From NCBI RefSeq assembly GCF_017086405.1, contig NZ_CP070973.1:2884739-2948738 (forward strand): a stretch of DNA of 64,000 nucleotides, in the 5' to 3' direction. Each line of letters begins with the position of its first letter. Position 1 is the stretch's first letter. Shown one piece after another: positions 28,924-39,030 of the stretch. Below the pieces are notes generated by a model, which saw nothing but the letters and a program-made list of their open reading frames with translations, did not search any database and had not been told where the DNA came from. A program made the position numbers and the translations under genes. The DNA is from Mycobacterium gordonae. Lineage in GTDB: Bacteria > Actinomycetota > Actinomycetes > Mycobacteriales > Mycobacteriaceae.

Positions 28924-30128
28924 AGCAGCCCGAGCGCGCGATAGGTGTGACGGACGAAGTTGGGCTGCGCGGTCCGCAGCCGGGCCAGTACCGGATTACC
29001 CGCGACGGCCGCCGCCGCGTTCACGCTCAGGTCGGGGCAGTACTGGATGAGATACAGCAGAATCAGGTCCGCGCTCGGATCGGCCTGCCACCAGGTCCCG
29101 TATGCGCCGGGCCAGCTGAACGTCCCGACACCGCCCGGGCCGAACAACGGCGTGGCCCGGGCGGGATCGGTGATCACCGACAGGTTCAGCCCGAAACCGC
29201 GTCCCACCCAGTACGGCGACCCCAGGAATTTGTGCCGCTTCTGTTCCTCGGTCAACCGGTCGATGCGCATCTCGCGCACCGACTCCGCGGACAGCACCCG
29301 GACCCCGTCGACGGAACCGTCGCCGAGCAACATCCGCAGGAAGCGCAGGTAATCGTCAGCGGTGGACCACAATCCGCCTCCGGCGTTGCAGAACGACGGG
29401 GGTTTGACGTGCGGTGGCCCCATCACGTCGTGCCGCAACTGGTCGTGCTCGTCGTGGCGGTACATGGTTGCCGCCCGCGATCGCGTGGAGGGCGCTACGA
29501 AGAACCCGGTATCGGGCATGCCTACCGGGCCCAGCACGCGGTCCTCGAACACCTCATGGAGTGGCTTGCCGTCGATCCGGGAGGCGATCACGCCCAGCAC
29601 GTCGATGGAGTGGCTGTAGGTCACTTTTTCACCGGGCTGGTGCACCAGGGGGAGCGCTGCCAGTTCGGACAACCACACGTCCGAACCCTGATTGAACGGC
29701 AACCGTAGATACGCCCGCGCGATCGGTCCCGACACCGAGAAGCCGTAGGCCAGGCCGCTGGTGTGGGTGAGCAGATCTTCGATCACGATGGCGCGGCCGG
29801 CCGGATGGGTGCGATCCAGCGGACCGTGCGGGTCATCCAGCACCTGCGCGTTCGCGAGCTCCGGAACCCACCGGGCAATCGGGTCATTCAGGGCGAGTCT
29901 GCCTTCGTCGACCATGCTCATGATCACTGCCACGGTGACAGGCTTGGTCATGGATGCGATGCGAAACAGGGTGTCGCGTTGCATCGGCAGTTTCGCCTCG
30001 ATGTCGCGGTAGCCGATCTCGTTGACCTGCAACAGTTCTCCGTGCCGCCAGACTACCGTGACCGCTCCCGATAGCAGCCCGGCGTCGCAGACTTCACGGA
30101 TGGTCGCCTGATTGCCGTCGAGATTCAC
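28920..30128 (-). CDS. Beta-lactamase/serine hydrolase family protein (Rv1367c)
   Basis: 402 residues from GTG 30128 (NLDGNQATIREVCDAGLLSG). The catalytic SxxK is Ser59-Met-Thr-Lys62 in FRIASMTKPVTV. A Tyr motif lies in KVTYSHSIDVLG and the C-terminal part has NAGGGLWSTADDYLRFLRML. The penicillin-binding protein/class C beta-lactamase fold also includes esterases, so beta-lactam hydrolysis is not implied. No signal peptide is seen. The open frame extends to 30512 but looks non-coding, and the start is not certain because no strong ribosome site precedes it. The next gene on the strand is the GNAT gene. Confidence 0.88.
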   Translation of the reverse strand: MNLDGNQATIREVCDAGLLSGAVTVVWRHGELLQVNEIGYRDIEAKLPMQRDTLFRIASMTKPVTVAVIMSMVDEGRLALNDPIARWVPELANAQVLDDPHGPLDRTHPAGRAIVIEDLLTHTSGLAYGFSVSGPIARAYLRLPFNQGSDVWLSELAALPLVHQPGEKVTYSHSIDVLGVIASRIDGKPLHEVFEDRVLGPVGMPDTGFFVAPSTRSRAATMYRHDEHDQLRHDVMGPPHVKPPSFCNAGGGLWSTADDYLRFLRMLLGDGSVDGVRVLSAESVREMRIDRLTEEQKRHKFLGSPYWVGRGFGLNLSVITDPARATPLFGPGGVGTFSWPGAYGTWWQADPSADLILLYLIQYCPDLSVNAAAAVAGNPVLARLRTAQPNFVRHTYRALGLL

Positions 30129-30521
30129 TGGGATGAGGTTAGCCCCTCGAAGTAACCGTCGGCGCGCAGGGATCGCCGGTACCGCCGGTGTGAATTCTTG
30201 TAGAACACCGCAAAGATCGGCGCGACCCGAACGGCGCGGCCCGACGCGGTGACAGTTACTTCCGGGAATGGGTTCGCATGGCGTCGAGGTCGTGTTAGTG
30301 TCGCGCTCTCCGGCAAAAGCAATCTGGGGAACAAGCTGTGAGGGCGGCGGCGTGCGGTTGACCGCAACGTCGTTGCTGGTGAACCAGGGTGCGGGTGTGC
30401 AGTCACCGAGATCCGCGACCGTTGGCCGGGGACCGGGTACCGGGCCCCGTTCAATCCGTACGACGAAGGTAGCGACTCGCTGCTCATCACCACCGGATGG
30501 ATAACTCAGCAAAGGCTGGCC
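30129..30521. other. Divergent promoter region between Rv1367c-like gene and lprF
   Basis: 393 bases with no supported gene. Short open frames on both strands show no family similarity. It must carry the promoter of lprF and of the beta-lactamase-like gene/GNAT pair; no consensus boxes were assigned. Confidence 0.6.
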
Positions 30522-31385
30522 ATGAATGGCTTGATGTCACAAGCGCAAATCTCCCACCGACGTGTCCCCTGTCGACCCTCGACCCCGATTGTCGCGATCG
30601 TGTTCGCGACAGCGCTGGTCGCGGCACTCGCCGGATGTGGACACAAATCCTCCACTGCGACCTCCCAGACTTCGGGTTCATCGGGAACCTCTGCTGCGAC
30701 GTCGTCCGGGGCGACGTCCGGGGCATCCGGAACAACTGCGGCCCCGTCGCCGGAAGCGCAGCAACTCGTGCAGGACGCTTCGAAGGCGACCACTGCGCTG
30801 CACTCACTTCACGTCAACCTCCAGACCACCGACATCAACACCTTGCCGATGGAGGCCGTCAACGCTGACGTGACCAACCAGCCGGAGGGCAACGGCCAGG
30901 CCGTCGGTGACGCCATGATCAGGCTGCAGCCCAAGACGCCGGCGGTGCCCAAGCAGTTCATCGTCACCAACAAGACGATGTACACCAAGAACGAGGCCGG
31001 GGCCTACACGTCGATGGGACCGGCGGACAAGATCTATGACCCGGGCGTCGTCTTGGACAAGGACAAGGGCATCGGCGCGGTAGTCGGCAAGGTCGCCAAC
31101 CCGCAGTCCGGCGGCAGTGAAACCATCGACGGTGTAGCCACCACCAAGGTGACGGGGACCATCGACCCGGCGATCATCGACCCACTGGTGCCACAGATCG
31201 GTAAGGACGCAAAGGGCCCACTTCCGGTCACCCTCTACATCGCCGACGTGAAGGCGCCGGGTGCGCCGGGCACGCCCCCGAGCGCATACCTGGTCCGGAT
31301 GGTGATTGACAAGGACCAGGGCCACGTCACGATCACGCTGTCCAATTGGGGCGCGCCGGTAACCATCCCGAACCCCGCCGGGTAG
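30522..31385 (+). CDS. lprF: Lipoprotein LprF (LppX/LprAFG family)
   Basis: 287 residues. The signal peptide (STPIVAIVFATALVAALAGC) ends in the lipobox LAGC, with Cys39 the acylated residue. The mature domain matches the LppX_LprAFG fold, a lipid-carrying half-barrel: LHSLHVNLQTTDINTLPMEA, ADVTNQPEGNGQAVGDAMIR, LVRMVIDKDQGHVTITLSNW. LprF is reported to bind triacylated glycolipids and to link to KdpD potassium signalling. A Ser/Thr/Ala/Gly linker of about 35 residues after the Cys is longer than I recall for the 261-residue M. tuberculosis protein. Confidence 0.94.
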   Translation: MNGLMSQAQISHRRVPCRPSTPIVAIVFATALVAALAGCGHKSSTATSQTSGSSGTSAATSSGATSGASGTTAAPSPEAQQLVQDASKATTALHSLHVNLQTTDINTLPMEAVNADVTNQPEGNGQAVGDAMIRLQPKTPAVPKQFIVTNKTMYTKNEAGAYTSMGPADKIYDPGVVLDKDKGIGAVVGKVANPQSGGSETIDGVATTKVTGTIDPAIIDPLVPQIGKDAKGPLPVTLYIADVKAPGAPGTPPSAYLVRMVIDKDQGHVTITLSNWGAPVTIPNPAG

Positions 31386-31695
31386 CGGCTTCGGGACTTC
31401 AAACCAGTGAACTCCGGATTGAGGACCGGCCCGGACGGCGGCGATGCTGCGGGTCGGTTCTCATCCGGGATTCGGCTGGATCTGCACCGGCGGGGCTGGC
31501 CCGCTGACGGCCCGGGAGATTCTGCCTACGCTCAGGTCGGGTGAGTGTGCTTGGCGCGGTGACGTTTTCATAGGACACACGTGCTTTGAGAATCTGCCCA
31601 GAATCCGTTGAGGCCGCGCTCTCACGATGGGGCCCAGCTCGCCGCAGTCGCCGGCGCGCAGCCGATTTCACCCCAACAGACCTGCAGGAGCACGA
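31386..31695. other. Intergenic region between lprF and the desaturase gene
   Basis: 310 bases. It begins with a probable terminator hairpin and ends with AGGAG before the desaturase ATG. No insertion element is present; in M. tuberculosis H37Rv an IS6110 copy (Rv1369c-Rv1370c) occupies this gap. Confidence 0.65.
31413..31470 (+). terminator. Imperfect long hairpin after lprF
   Basis: The left arm around 31413-31432 (GGATTGAGGACCGGCCC) pairs with the right arm around 31450-31470 (GGGTCGGTTCTCATCC) with one bulge and a wobble. It lies 28 bases after the lprF stop. No U-tract follows. Confidence 0.45.
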
Positions 31696-33165
31696 ATGAC
31701 CAACGACCTCCCCGAAGTTCAGGTGCGTGGCCCGAGTCCGCACCTCGGGCCTCCACCGGGCAGGCCACCGGTGCTTCCGGATGTGTGGGTGTACAACGGG
31801 CGGGCCTACGACCTCAGTGAATGGATAGCCAAGCATCCCGGCGGCGCCTTCTTCATCGGGCGCACCAAAAACCGCGATATCACCGCGGTTATCGCCTCCT
31901 ATCACCGCGACCCCGCTGTCGTCGAGCGGATCCTGGAACGTAGGTACTCGTTGGGTCGCGCCGCCACTCCGCGCGACATCCATCCGAAGCACAACGCACC
32001 GCCGTTCCTTTTCAAGGACGACTTCAACAGCTGGCGCGACACCCCCAGGTACCGCTTCGACAACCAAGAAGACCTGATGCACCGGGTGAAGGCGCGGTTG
32101 GCCGAGCCCGCGCTCGCCGCGCGGATCAAGGGGATGGACCGGCTGTTCAACGTCGTGGTGGCTATGTTGGCCATCGCGTATTTCGCGGTTCAGGCCATGC
32201 GACTGGTCGAGCCGACGTGGATGCCGCTATGGGCCTTCGTGATTGCGATGGTGCTGCTGCGCAGCTCACTGGTGGGGTACGGCCACTACGCATTGCACCG
32301 TGCCCAGCGGGGGTGGAACCGGGTGTTTTCCAACACCTTCGACTTGAACTACATCGCCTTGGCATTGGTGGTCGCCGACGGACACACCTTGCTGCATCAC
32401 CCGTACACCCAGAGCGACGTGGACATCAAGAAGAACGTGTTCACGATGATGATGCGATTGCCACGGTTGTACCGGGTTCCGGTGCACACCCTGCACAAGT
32501 TCGGCCATCTGGTCACCGGCATGGCGATTCGCCTCGCCGACGTATGGAACATGACACGCAAGGTCGGTGTCCAGGAAGGCTACGGAAGCTGGCGCAACGC
32601 CTTGCCGCACTTCCTCGGGTCGGCCGGTGTGCGCCTATTGTTGGTGACCGAGATGGTCGTATTCCTGGTGGCAGGGGATTTCTGGGCCTGGGCTCTGCAG
32701 TTCGTCGTGACGCTGTGGGTCAGTACCTTCTTGGTGGTGGCCAGCCACGAGTTCGAGGACGAGGACTCCGACGACGCAGCGGGGCCGGATTGGGGTGTCG
32801 ACCAGGTCGAGCACGCCAACGATCTGACGGTGATCGGGAACCGCTATGTCGACTGTTTCCTGTCGGCCGGCCTGAGTTCGCACCGCGTCCATCACGTACT
32901 TCCGTTCCAGCGCAGCGGATTCGCCAATATTGTCACTGAAGATGTGCTGCGCGAAGAAGCGGCCAGGTCCGGGGTCGAGTGGTTACCGGCCAAGAGTTTT
33001 CTCACCGACCGGTTGCCCAAACTCTGCCGCACGTACTTGCTGTCGCCATCACGTGTCGCCCGGGAGAACCACTGGGGTGTGCTTCGCGAGCACCTCTCGC
33101 CGGCGGTCTGGAAGGAGAGCGCCCGCTACGTTGCCGGCGGTTTCGTCGGAATCGGGTCGGTGTGA
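31696..33165 (+). CDS. Cytochrome b5-fatty acid desaturase fusion (Rv1371 family)
   Basis: 489 residues from ATG 31696, with AGGAG upstream; the same length as Rv1371. The N-terminal cytochrome b5-like domain has the heme-ligand motif HPGG at residues 47-50 (VYNGRAYDLSEWIAKHPGG). The membrane desaturase domain carries three histidine clusters: GHYALH, HTLLHH and SSHRVHH. The electron donor is thus built in. It probably desaturates or hydroxylates a lipid chain; the substrate is unknown. Its stop overlaps the pks18 start (GTGA), suggesting a shared lipid pathway. Confidence 0.92.
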   Translation: MTNDLPEVQVRGPSPHLGPPPGRPPVLPDVWVYNGRAYDLSEWIAKHPGGAFFIGRTKNRDITAVIASYHRDPAVVERILERRYSLGRAATPRDIHPKHNAPPFLFKDDFNSWRDTPRYRFDNQEDLMHRVKARLAEPALAARIKGMDRLFNVVVAMLAIAYFAVQAMRLVEPTWMPLWAFVIAMVLLRSSLVGYGHYALHRAQRGWNRVFSNTFDLNYIALALVVADGHTLLHHPYTQSDVDIKKNVFTMMMRLPRLYRVPVHTLHKFGHLVTGMAIRLADVWNMTRKVGVQEGYGSWRNALPHFLGSAGVRLLLVTEMVVFLVAGDFWAWALQFVVTLWVSTFLVVASHEFEDEDSDDAAGPDWGVDQVEHANDLTVIGNRYVDCFLSAGLSSHRVHHVLPFQRSGFANIVTEDVLREEAARSGVEWLPAKSFLTDRLPKLCRTYLLSPSRVARENHWGVLREHLSPAVWKESARYVAGGFVGIGSV

Positions 33166-34340
33166 GCACCGCAGCCGAGCGCGGCGTCCTGCCGCCGTCC
33201 GAGCCGTCCGTGATCGGGCTGGGCCAACTGCCGCCCGCTCCACCGACCACGGTGGCGGTGATCGAGGGCCTGGCGACCGGTGGGCCGCGGCGAGAGGTCG
33301 AGCAGACCGCCGCCGCCGCGCATGTCGCTGAATTGTTCGTCGATCCCCCACAGCGCGAACGGATCCCGCGGCTGTATGACAAGACGCGGATCGACACCCG
33401 CCGGATGGCGGTCGACCCGCTCAGTGCCGAGTTCGACGCGTTCCGGCGCACCCCCGGGACCATCCGGGACCGGATGAATCTGTTCTTTCAGCACGCGGTG
33501 CCACTGGCGGTCGACACAGCGCGGCGTGCTCTGGCCGGCCTCCCGTACGGAGCGGACGAGATCGGGCTGCTGATATTCGTCACCAGCACCGGATTCATCG
33601 CCCCGGGTGTGGATGTCGCGGTCGTCAAGGAGCTCGGGTTGTCCCGGTCGGTGTCGCGGGTCGTGATCAACTTCATGGGCTGCGCGGCCGCAATGAACGC
33701 GGTCGGTACCGCAACGACGTATGTGCGCGCCCACCCGAGCATGAAGGCGTTGGTGGTGTGCATCGAATTGTGTTCGGTGAACGCTGTTTTCGCCGACGAC
33801 ATCAACGACGTCGTCATCCACAGCCTGTTCGGCGACGGATGCGGCGCATTGGTGATTGGTGCGAGCCAGGTTCAGCAACCGCTGCCCGCGGGCAGTGTGG
33901 TGATCCGCAGCAGCTTCACCCAGCTGCTCGACGATGCCGAAGACGGCATTGTGCTCGGTGTCAATCACAACGGCATCACCTGTGAGCTGTCGGAGAATCT
34001 GCCCGACTACATCTATCGCGGAGTCGAACCGGTGATCGCGGAGGTGTTGCGGGACAACGGATTAGCGAAATCCGACATCGATCTGTGGGCAGTTCACCCG
34101 GGCGGCCCGAAGATCATTGAGCAGTCCGTACGATCACTGGGGATTTCCGCCGACCGCGCGGCGTACAGCTGGGATGTGCTGGCCCGGTTCGGCAACATGC
34201 TGAGCGTATCGCTGATCTTCGTGCTGGAACTGATGGTGCGCCAAGCGCAGTCGGCCAAACCGATCTCAACGGGCATCGCCTTCGCGTTCGCGCCGGGGGT
34301 TACCGTCGAGGGCGTCCTCTTCGACATCATTCGGCGGTGA
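33162..34340 (+). CDS. pks18: Type III polyketide synthase, alpha-pyrone synthase (PKS18)
   Basis: 392 residues from GTG 33162. The chalcone synthase-type catalytic triad is intact: Cys174 in [11 protein letters not shown], His312 in WAVHPGGPK, Asn345 in [10 protein letters not shown], one residue offset from the known M. tuberculosis C175/H313/N346. The CoA starter region ([20 protein letters not shown]) is conserved. PKS18 makes long-chain tri- and tetraketide alpha-pyrones from fatty acyl-CoA and malonyl-CoA. It is translationally coupled on both sides, to the desaturase and the sulfotransferase genes. Confidence 0.96.
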   Translation: MSTAAERGVLPPSEPSVIGLGQLPPAPPTTVAVIEGLATGGPRREVEQTAAAAHVAELFVDPPQRERIPRLYDKTRIDTRRMAVDPLSAEFDAFRRTPGTIRDRMNLFFQHAVPLAVDTARRALAGLPYGADEIGLLIFVTSTGFIAPGVDVAVVKELGLSRSVSRVVINFMGCAAAMNAVGTATTYVRAHPSMKALVVCIELCSVNAVFADDINDVVIHSLFGDGCGALVIGASQVQQPLPAGSVVIRSSFTQLLDDAEDGIVLGVNHNGITCELSENLPDYIYRGVEPVIAEVLRDNGLAKSDIDLWAVHPGGPKIIEQSVRSLGISADRAAYSWDVLARFGNMLSVSLIFVLELMVRQAQSAKPISTGIAFAFAPGVTVEGVLFDIIRR

Positions 34341-35314
34341 CGGACATGACTCGTACCCTGTACCGCTCGTTGATGAGTGACAATCTGCGTTGGGACGCGT
34401 TGACACTGCGTGATGGTGACATCATCATCTCGACGCCGTCGAAATGCGGGATGACCTGGACCCAGCGCCTGGTGTCCCTGCTTGTGTTCGACGGGCCGGA
34501 GCTGCCGGGGCCGCTGTCGACGGTCTCACCCTGGTTCGACCAGACCATCCGGCCGCTCGACGAGGTGGTCGCCGTCCTCGAGGCGCAGACCCACCGTCGG
34601 TTCATGAAGACCCACACGCCGCTGGACGGCCTGGTGCTCGACGACCGCGTGACCTACATCTGCGTGGGACGCGATCCGCGTGACGCGGCGGTGTCGATGT
34701 TGTTTCAGACCGCCAACATGGACCGGGACCGGATGCGGGTACTCCACGACGCCGCGGTACCGGTCCAGCATCGGCACGGGCCACCCGGGCCCTCACCCGT
34801 CGACGAGCCCGCCGATCGCGGCCCTATCGGGGAGTTTCGGGATTGGATGGAGGGTCCGGCACATCCGCCCCCGCGGGTCGGGTTCGCTGCACCCAGGGGA
34901 ATCGGCACGCTCGCGAACATTCTCGATCAATTCGCCAAGACCTGGGAGCGCCGGCACCTACCCAATGTCGCGTTGTTCCATTACGCCGATCTGCAGCGGG
35001 ACCTGGTCGGTGAGCTGATCCGGCTCGCCGCCGTGCTGGGATTCGATATCAGTCACGAACGGGCGGGTGAATTGGCTCGCTACGCTTCGCTGGATGCGAT
35101 GCGCTCGCGCGCGGCGGAAGTGGCACCGAATACCACCGACGGCATCTGGCACAGCAATGAGAGCTTCTTCCGCAACGGGGGATCCGGGGAGTGGCAGCAC
35201 TATTTCGGTTTTGCCGAGTACCGCCGCTACAACGACCGCATCAACCAGTTGGCGCCCCCGGATCTGCTTGCCTGGGCGCATGAGGGTCGCCAGGGATGTG
35301 ACCCCGACCGCTGA
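34337..35314 (+). CDS. Glycolipid sulfotransferase (Rv1373 family)
   Basis: 325 residues. The PAPS 5'-phosphosulfate loop is [12 protein letters not shown] and the 3'-phosphate site is [15 protein letters not shown] catalytic His candidate is in [10 protein letters not shown]. The Rv1373 protein has been reported to sulfate glycolipids in vitro, and this homologue has the same length (326) and context. The GTG start overlaps the pks18 stop. With the desaturase and PKS it suggests synthesis of a sulfated lipid, which is inference. Confidence 0.93.
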   Translation: MTDMTRTLYRSLMSDNLRWDALTLRDGDIIISTPSKCGMTWTQRLVSLLVFDGPELPGPLSTVSPWFDQTIRPLDEVVAVLEAQTHRRFMKTHTPLDGLVLDDRVTYICVGRDPRDAAVSMLFQTANMDRDRMRVLHDAAVPVQHRHGPPGPSPVDEPADRGPIGEFRDWMEGPAHPPPRVGFAAPRGIGTLANILDQFAKTWERRHLPNVALFHYADLQRDLVGELIRLAAVLGFDISHERAGELARYASLDAMRSRAAEVAPNTTDGIWHSNESFFRNGGSGEWQHYFGFAEYRRYNDRINQLAPPDLLAWAHEGRQGCDPDR

Positions 35315-35380
35315 TCCGGCGCCGGTCTGAGCCCGTCGAATGCCAAATCTGGAATGCGTCCAGTGTCATTTCCGACGTTT

Positions 35381-35424
35381 TGTAAATGTATTTGTCACCG
35401 GGGCATTTTGTTATCACATTTACA
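35381..35424. promoter_or_regulatory. AT-rich inverted repeat upstream of PE_PGRS
   Basis: TGTAAATGT (35381-35389) and ACATTTACA (35416-35424) are exact reverse complements across a 26-base spacer in an AT-rich island (about 35330-35520). Another TGTAAA occurs near 35500. It may be a regulator site or a nucleation site for Lsr2/EspR-type proteins; alternatively it marks the sulfotransferase transcript end. Confidence 0.35.
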
Positions 35425-35598
35425 TAACACAATAATTTCGGATATATAACTGCGGATGTGATGATGCCTCGTCTGTATACGCTGCACTGATCTCGCGAAT
35501 GTAAACGTCGTATGCACGCGTAACCGCTGAATTTGGCGGCGGCCGAATCGTAATGGCGTCGGCGAATGCATCGACTCGGGCGATGTGGAGGAACCGCG

Positions 35599-38121
35599 AT
35601 GTCGTACGTGATGGCAACGCCGGAGGCGATGACGGCGGCGGCTGCGGACCTGGCCGATATCGGAGTTGCGGTCAACGCGGTCAACACGGCCGCGGCGCGC
35701 CCGACGACCGTGGTGCTGGCGGCGGGCGCCGATGAGGTGTCGAGGGCAATTGCGGCGACGTTCGGTTCGCACGCCCGGTCCTACCAATCGATCAGCGCCC
35801 AGGTGGCGACCGTGCATGAACGCTTCGTGCAGGCACTCCGTGCAGGCGGCAGCGCCTATGCGGCGGCCGAATCGGCCAATGTCGCTCAGCAAGTCCTGGA
35901 CGCGATCAACGGACCCACCCGGCTGCTCCTGGGCCGGCCCCTGATCGGCAACGGCACCGACGGCGCGGCTGGTACCGGCGCCGACGGCGGGGCCGGCGGC
36001 TTGTTGTACGGCAATGGTGGGGCCGGGGGGGCGGGCGCGGCAGGTCAAAAAGGCGGCAACGGTGGTGCCGCGGGTTTGATCGGCAACGGCGGGGCGGGCG
36101 GGAATGGCGGGGCGGGTGTAAACGGCGCATTCGGCACGGCGGGCACTGCCGGCGGGTCAGGCGGCAGTGGTGGAGCCGGCGGCTGGCTTTCCGGAAACGG
36201 AGGGACCGGCGGAAATGGGGGGCTCGGCGGGGCTGGCGCAAGCGCCGTCATGGCCGGCGCCACGGGTGGCGCGGGCGGTGCCGGCGGCGCAGGGGGCACA
36301 GGCGGTGCCGGCGGCTGGCTGTTCGGAAATGGCGGGTTCGGCGGAAGCGGCGGAAGTGGCGGAGGCAGCGGCAGCGCTATCAACTTGTTGAGCGGCGCAG
36401 CCGGGGCTTCTGGGGCCGGCGGCGGCGGTGGTACCGGTGGGGCCGCCGGCCTGATCGGTACTGGCGGGAACGGTGGAAGCGGCGGAAGCGGCGGCGGCGC
36501 TGGCTCTGGTGGCGAATTCGGCGGTGTTGGCGGCACTGCCGGCACCGGCGGCAGTGGTGGGGCAGGGGGACTGCTGTATGGCGATGGCGGAAACGGCGGT
36601 AACGGCGGTAACGGCGGTGCTGGCGGTTTCGGCGCGCAGCATGGCGGTGCCGGTGGCGCCGCCGGCTCTGGTGGTGTCGGTGGGGCCGGCAGGTTGTGGG
36701 GCAGTGGTGGGGATGGCGGGCAGGGCGGGAATGGAGGTCAGGGCGATTTCGGCGGTCTAACCGGCGGGGCCGGGGGCATGGCGGGCGCAGGCGGCTCTGG
36801 TGGAGCCGGTGGGTTGTATGGCGGCGGTGGTGCTGCCGGGCACGGCGGCGATGGCGGTGGAGGCGGATTTAGCCAGGACCGCGGCGGAGTTGGCGGCGGC
36901 GGCGGCATGGGTGGTTCCGCGGGAGCGGGCGGATTGTTCTATGGCAACGGTGGAGTAGGCGGGCATGGCGGGACGGGCGGAGCCGGTGGTAACGGGTCAG
37001 GCAATCCGTTACCCACAGGGAAGGCCGGCGCGGGCGGCGCGGGCGGCTCCGGCGGGGCAGGCGGTGTTTCGGGGCTGATCGGCAATGGTGGGGTCGGAGG
37101 TTCCGGCGGGAACGCGGGCGTTGGCGGCAACGGCGGCATCGGCGGCAATGCCAGCCAGAGCGGAACCCCCGCCGGGGCGGGTGGGACTGGCGGTGCCGGC
37201 GGAGTCGGCGGTCGCGGTGGGGCGCTTATCGGCCACGGCGGGGCCGGTGGCCTCGGCGGGGCCGGCGGTGCGGGCGGTGCGGGCGGCAGCGGCGCCAACG
37301 GATCCGCCTTTTCTCCAGAAGGTGGGAATGCGGGAGCGGGAGGTGACGGCGGGGCCGGCGGGACTGGTGGGGTCGGTGGTCAAGGCGGCCTTTTGTCCGG
37401 CAATGGCGGTGCGGGTGGGGCCGGAGGGAATGGCGGCGCCGGCGGTGTAGGTGGAACCGGTGGTCAGGGCAGCGGCGCCGCCATCAGCGGCAAGGGCGCT
37501 GTTGGTGGTGCCGCCGGTGCCGCAGGCCCCGGTGGCACCGGCGGCGCGACTCCGTTGTTCGGCGACGGTGGTGCGGGCGGTCTCGGCGGCGCCGGCAGCA
37601 ACGGCGGGGACGGTGGGGCTGGTGGCCTTGGCGCCAGTAATGGCGGCGGGGGTAAAGGCAGCAGCGGTGGGGCCGGCGGCAGCGGCGGGGCCGGGGGAAC
37701 ATACACCGGCACTGGTGGCGCCGGTGGTTCTGGCGGGGGCGGCGGCAAAGGCGGGAGGATCGGCATCGGCCTGGGTGACGCCTTCGGGATCGCCGGAGGC
37801 GACGGCGGTGCGGGGGGCGACGGTGGCTTCGGCGGTAGCGGCGGAGTGCTCTACGGCAACGGCGGTGGTGGTGGTGCCGGCGGCGGCGGCGGGGCCGGCG
37901 GGAACAACGGCGTCGGCGCCACGAGCGATGGTGGCGACGGAGGCGCCGGGGGCAACGGCGGCAATGCACAACTGATCGGCAACGGCGGTTCCGGCGGGGC
38001 CGGCGGGTCCGGCGGCGCCGGCAACAGTGGCGGAACCGATGGGGCCGACGCTGCCGGCGGGCTCGGCGGCTTCCCCGGGTCGGTGCTGGGCAGCGCCGGT
38101 GTGGTCGGCTTACCCGGCTGA
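35599..38121 (+). CDS. PE_PGRS family protein (840 residues)
   Basis: ATG 35599 is preceded by GGAGGAA, giving the canonical start [20 protein letters not shown]. The PE domain runs to about residue 100 ([39 protein letters not shown]), followed by [11 protein letters not shown] and PGRS repeats to a C-terminus [16 protein letters not shown]. Predicted ESX-5 substrate exposed at the surface. It follows an AT-rich island and its 3' end overlaps the convergent methyltransferase gene by 12 bases. Confidence 0.94.
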   Translation: MSYVMATPEAMTAAAADLADIGVAVNAVNTAAARPTTVVLAAGADEVSRAIAATFGSHARSYQSISAQVATVHERFVQALRAGGSAYAAAESANVAQQVLDAINGPTRLLLGRPLIGNGTDGAAGTGADGGAGGLLYGNGGAGGAGAAGQKGGNGGAAGLIGNGGAGGNGGAGVNGAFGTAGTAGGSGGSGGAGGWLSGNGGTGGNGGLGGAGASAVMAGATGGAGGAGGAGGTGGAGGWLFGNGGFGGSGGSGGGSGSAINLLSGAAGASGAGGGGGTGGAAGLIGTGGNGGSGGSGGGAGSGGEFGGVGGTAGTGGSGGAGGLLYGDGGNGGNGGNGGAGGFGAQHGGAGGAAGSGGVGGAGRLWGSGGDGGQGGNGGQGDFGGLTGGAGGMAGAGGSGGAGGLYGGGGAAGHGGDGGGGGFSQDRGGVGGGGGMGGSAGAGGLFYGNGGVGGHGGTGGAGGNGSGNPLPTGKAGAGGAGGSGGAGGVSGLIGNGGVGGSGGNAGVGGNGGIGGNASQSGTPAGAGGTGGAGGVGGRGGALIGHGGAGGLGGAGGAGGAGGSGANGSAFSPEGGNAGAGGDGGAGGTGGVGGQGGLLSGNGGAGGAGGNGGAGGVGGTGGQGSGAAISGKGAVGGAAGAAGPGGTGGATPLFGDGGAGGLGGAGSNGGDGGAGGLGASNGGGGKGSSGGAGGSGGAGGTYTGTGGAGGSGGGGGKGGRIGIGLGDAFGIAGGDGGAGGDGGFGGSGGVLYGNGGGGGAGGGGGAGGNNGVGATSDGGDGGAGGNGGNAQLIGNGGSGGAGGSGGAGNSGGTDGADAAGGLGGFPGSVLGSAGVVGLPG

Positions 38122-38772
38122 GTCCCGCCGCTGCGCACGCACGTACCAGAACGTCATCTCGACCTCGGCCCCGTCCATCTCGCGGTTCAGCGTGACTTGA
38201 TCAGCCGACTCGATGTCCCAACCGGCACCGCCCAGCACCTCATGCAGCGTCTGCTCGGACACCGACGGCCTCGGCCAGTCCTCGCTTGCCTGGTTGCCAT
38301 CGGAGAAGCAGCTGATCAACAGGGTGGCGCCCGGCCTGGTGGCCCGGCGCACCGCGGCTGCGTAGCTGCGCTTGGCGTCGTCGTCCAGGCAATGGAACAT
38401 GCCGCTGTCGATGACGGTGTCGAACCGGTCGGAGTACCCGTCGAGCGTGGTGGAGTCGGCCACCGCGAATCGCACGTCGACACCGGCGTCGTGGGCGCGC
38501 CGCTCTGCGGTGATCAGTGCGGTCGGGGAGATGTCCAGGCCCGTCACGTGATACCCCTGCTGGGCCAAGTAGATCGCGTTGTCGCCGAGGCCGCACCCGA
38601 TGTCGAGCACGTCACCGTGCACCCACCCGGAGTTGTGCCATGCGACGACATTCTCTTTGGGCGCTTTGGTATCCCACGGCGGTGTGTGCACCGGCGGAAG
38701 GCCTTCGCCCGGGCTCTCGCCGCGGTAGAGGGCGTCGAAGTCGATGTGTGGGGAAGAACGGGGAGAACTCAT
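38110..38772 (-). CDS. Class I SAM-dependent methyltransferase (Rv1377c family)
   Basis: 220 residues. Motif [15 protein letters not shown], acidic strand [18 protein letters not shown], motif II region [20 protein letters not shown] and post-motif [16 protein letters not shown] are all present. A thiopurine/halide methyltransferase-like N-terminus ([25 protein letters not shown]) suggests a small-molecule acceptor, not identified. It is convergent with the PE_PGRS gene (12-base overlap) and divergent from the pyr operon. Confidence 0.9.
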   Translation of the reverse strand: MSSPRSSPHIDFDALYRGESPGEGLPPVHTPPWDTKAPKENVVAWHNSGWVHGDVLDIGCGLGDNAIYLAQQGYHVTGLDISPTALITAERRAHDAGVDVRFAVADSTTLDGYSDRFDTVIDSGMFHCLDDDAKRSYAAAVRRATRPGATLLISCFSDGNQASEDWPRPSVSEQTLHEVLGGAGWDIESADQVTLNREMDGAEVEMTFWYVRAQRRDSAG

Positions 38773-39030
38773 TTCCGCCAGGGTAGGCCGGTGGCGTGAA
38801 CGATGCCCGGCGGAGGCAATCGAGTGTGCGTACAGCGCCTTCAGTGTGCGGCGGCGGCGGCGTTTTCGCTCCTGAGCCGCCGTGGACGCACACCCATTCC
38901 GAAAAAGAAGAAACTACTGTGGCAGAAGTTTTTCAAGTGACCAATTGCGTTGAGGCTCACCCGGTCGCCGCCCCGCACCGCCGCCTCGAGGCCGTGTTAG
39001 GCTGCCCCGCAGTCGACATCCTTTAACGAT

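Noticed and set aside
30131..30512. N-terminal extension of the beta-lactamase-like protein
   Set aside because: Codon use and composition look non-coding, there is no signal peptide, and the homologous part begins near GTG 30128.
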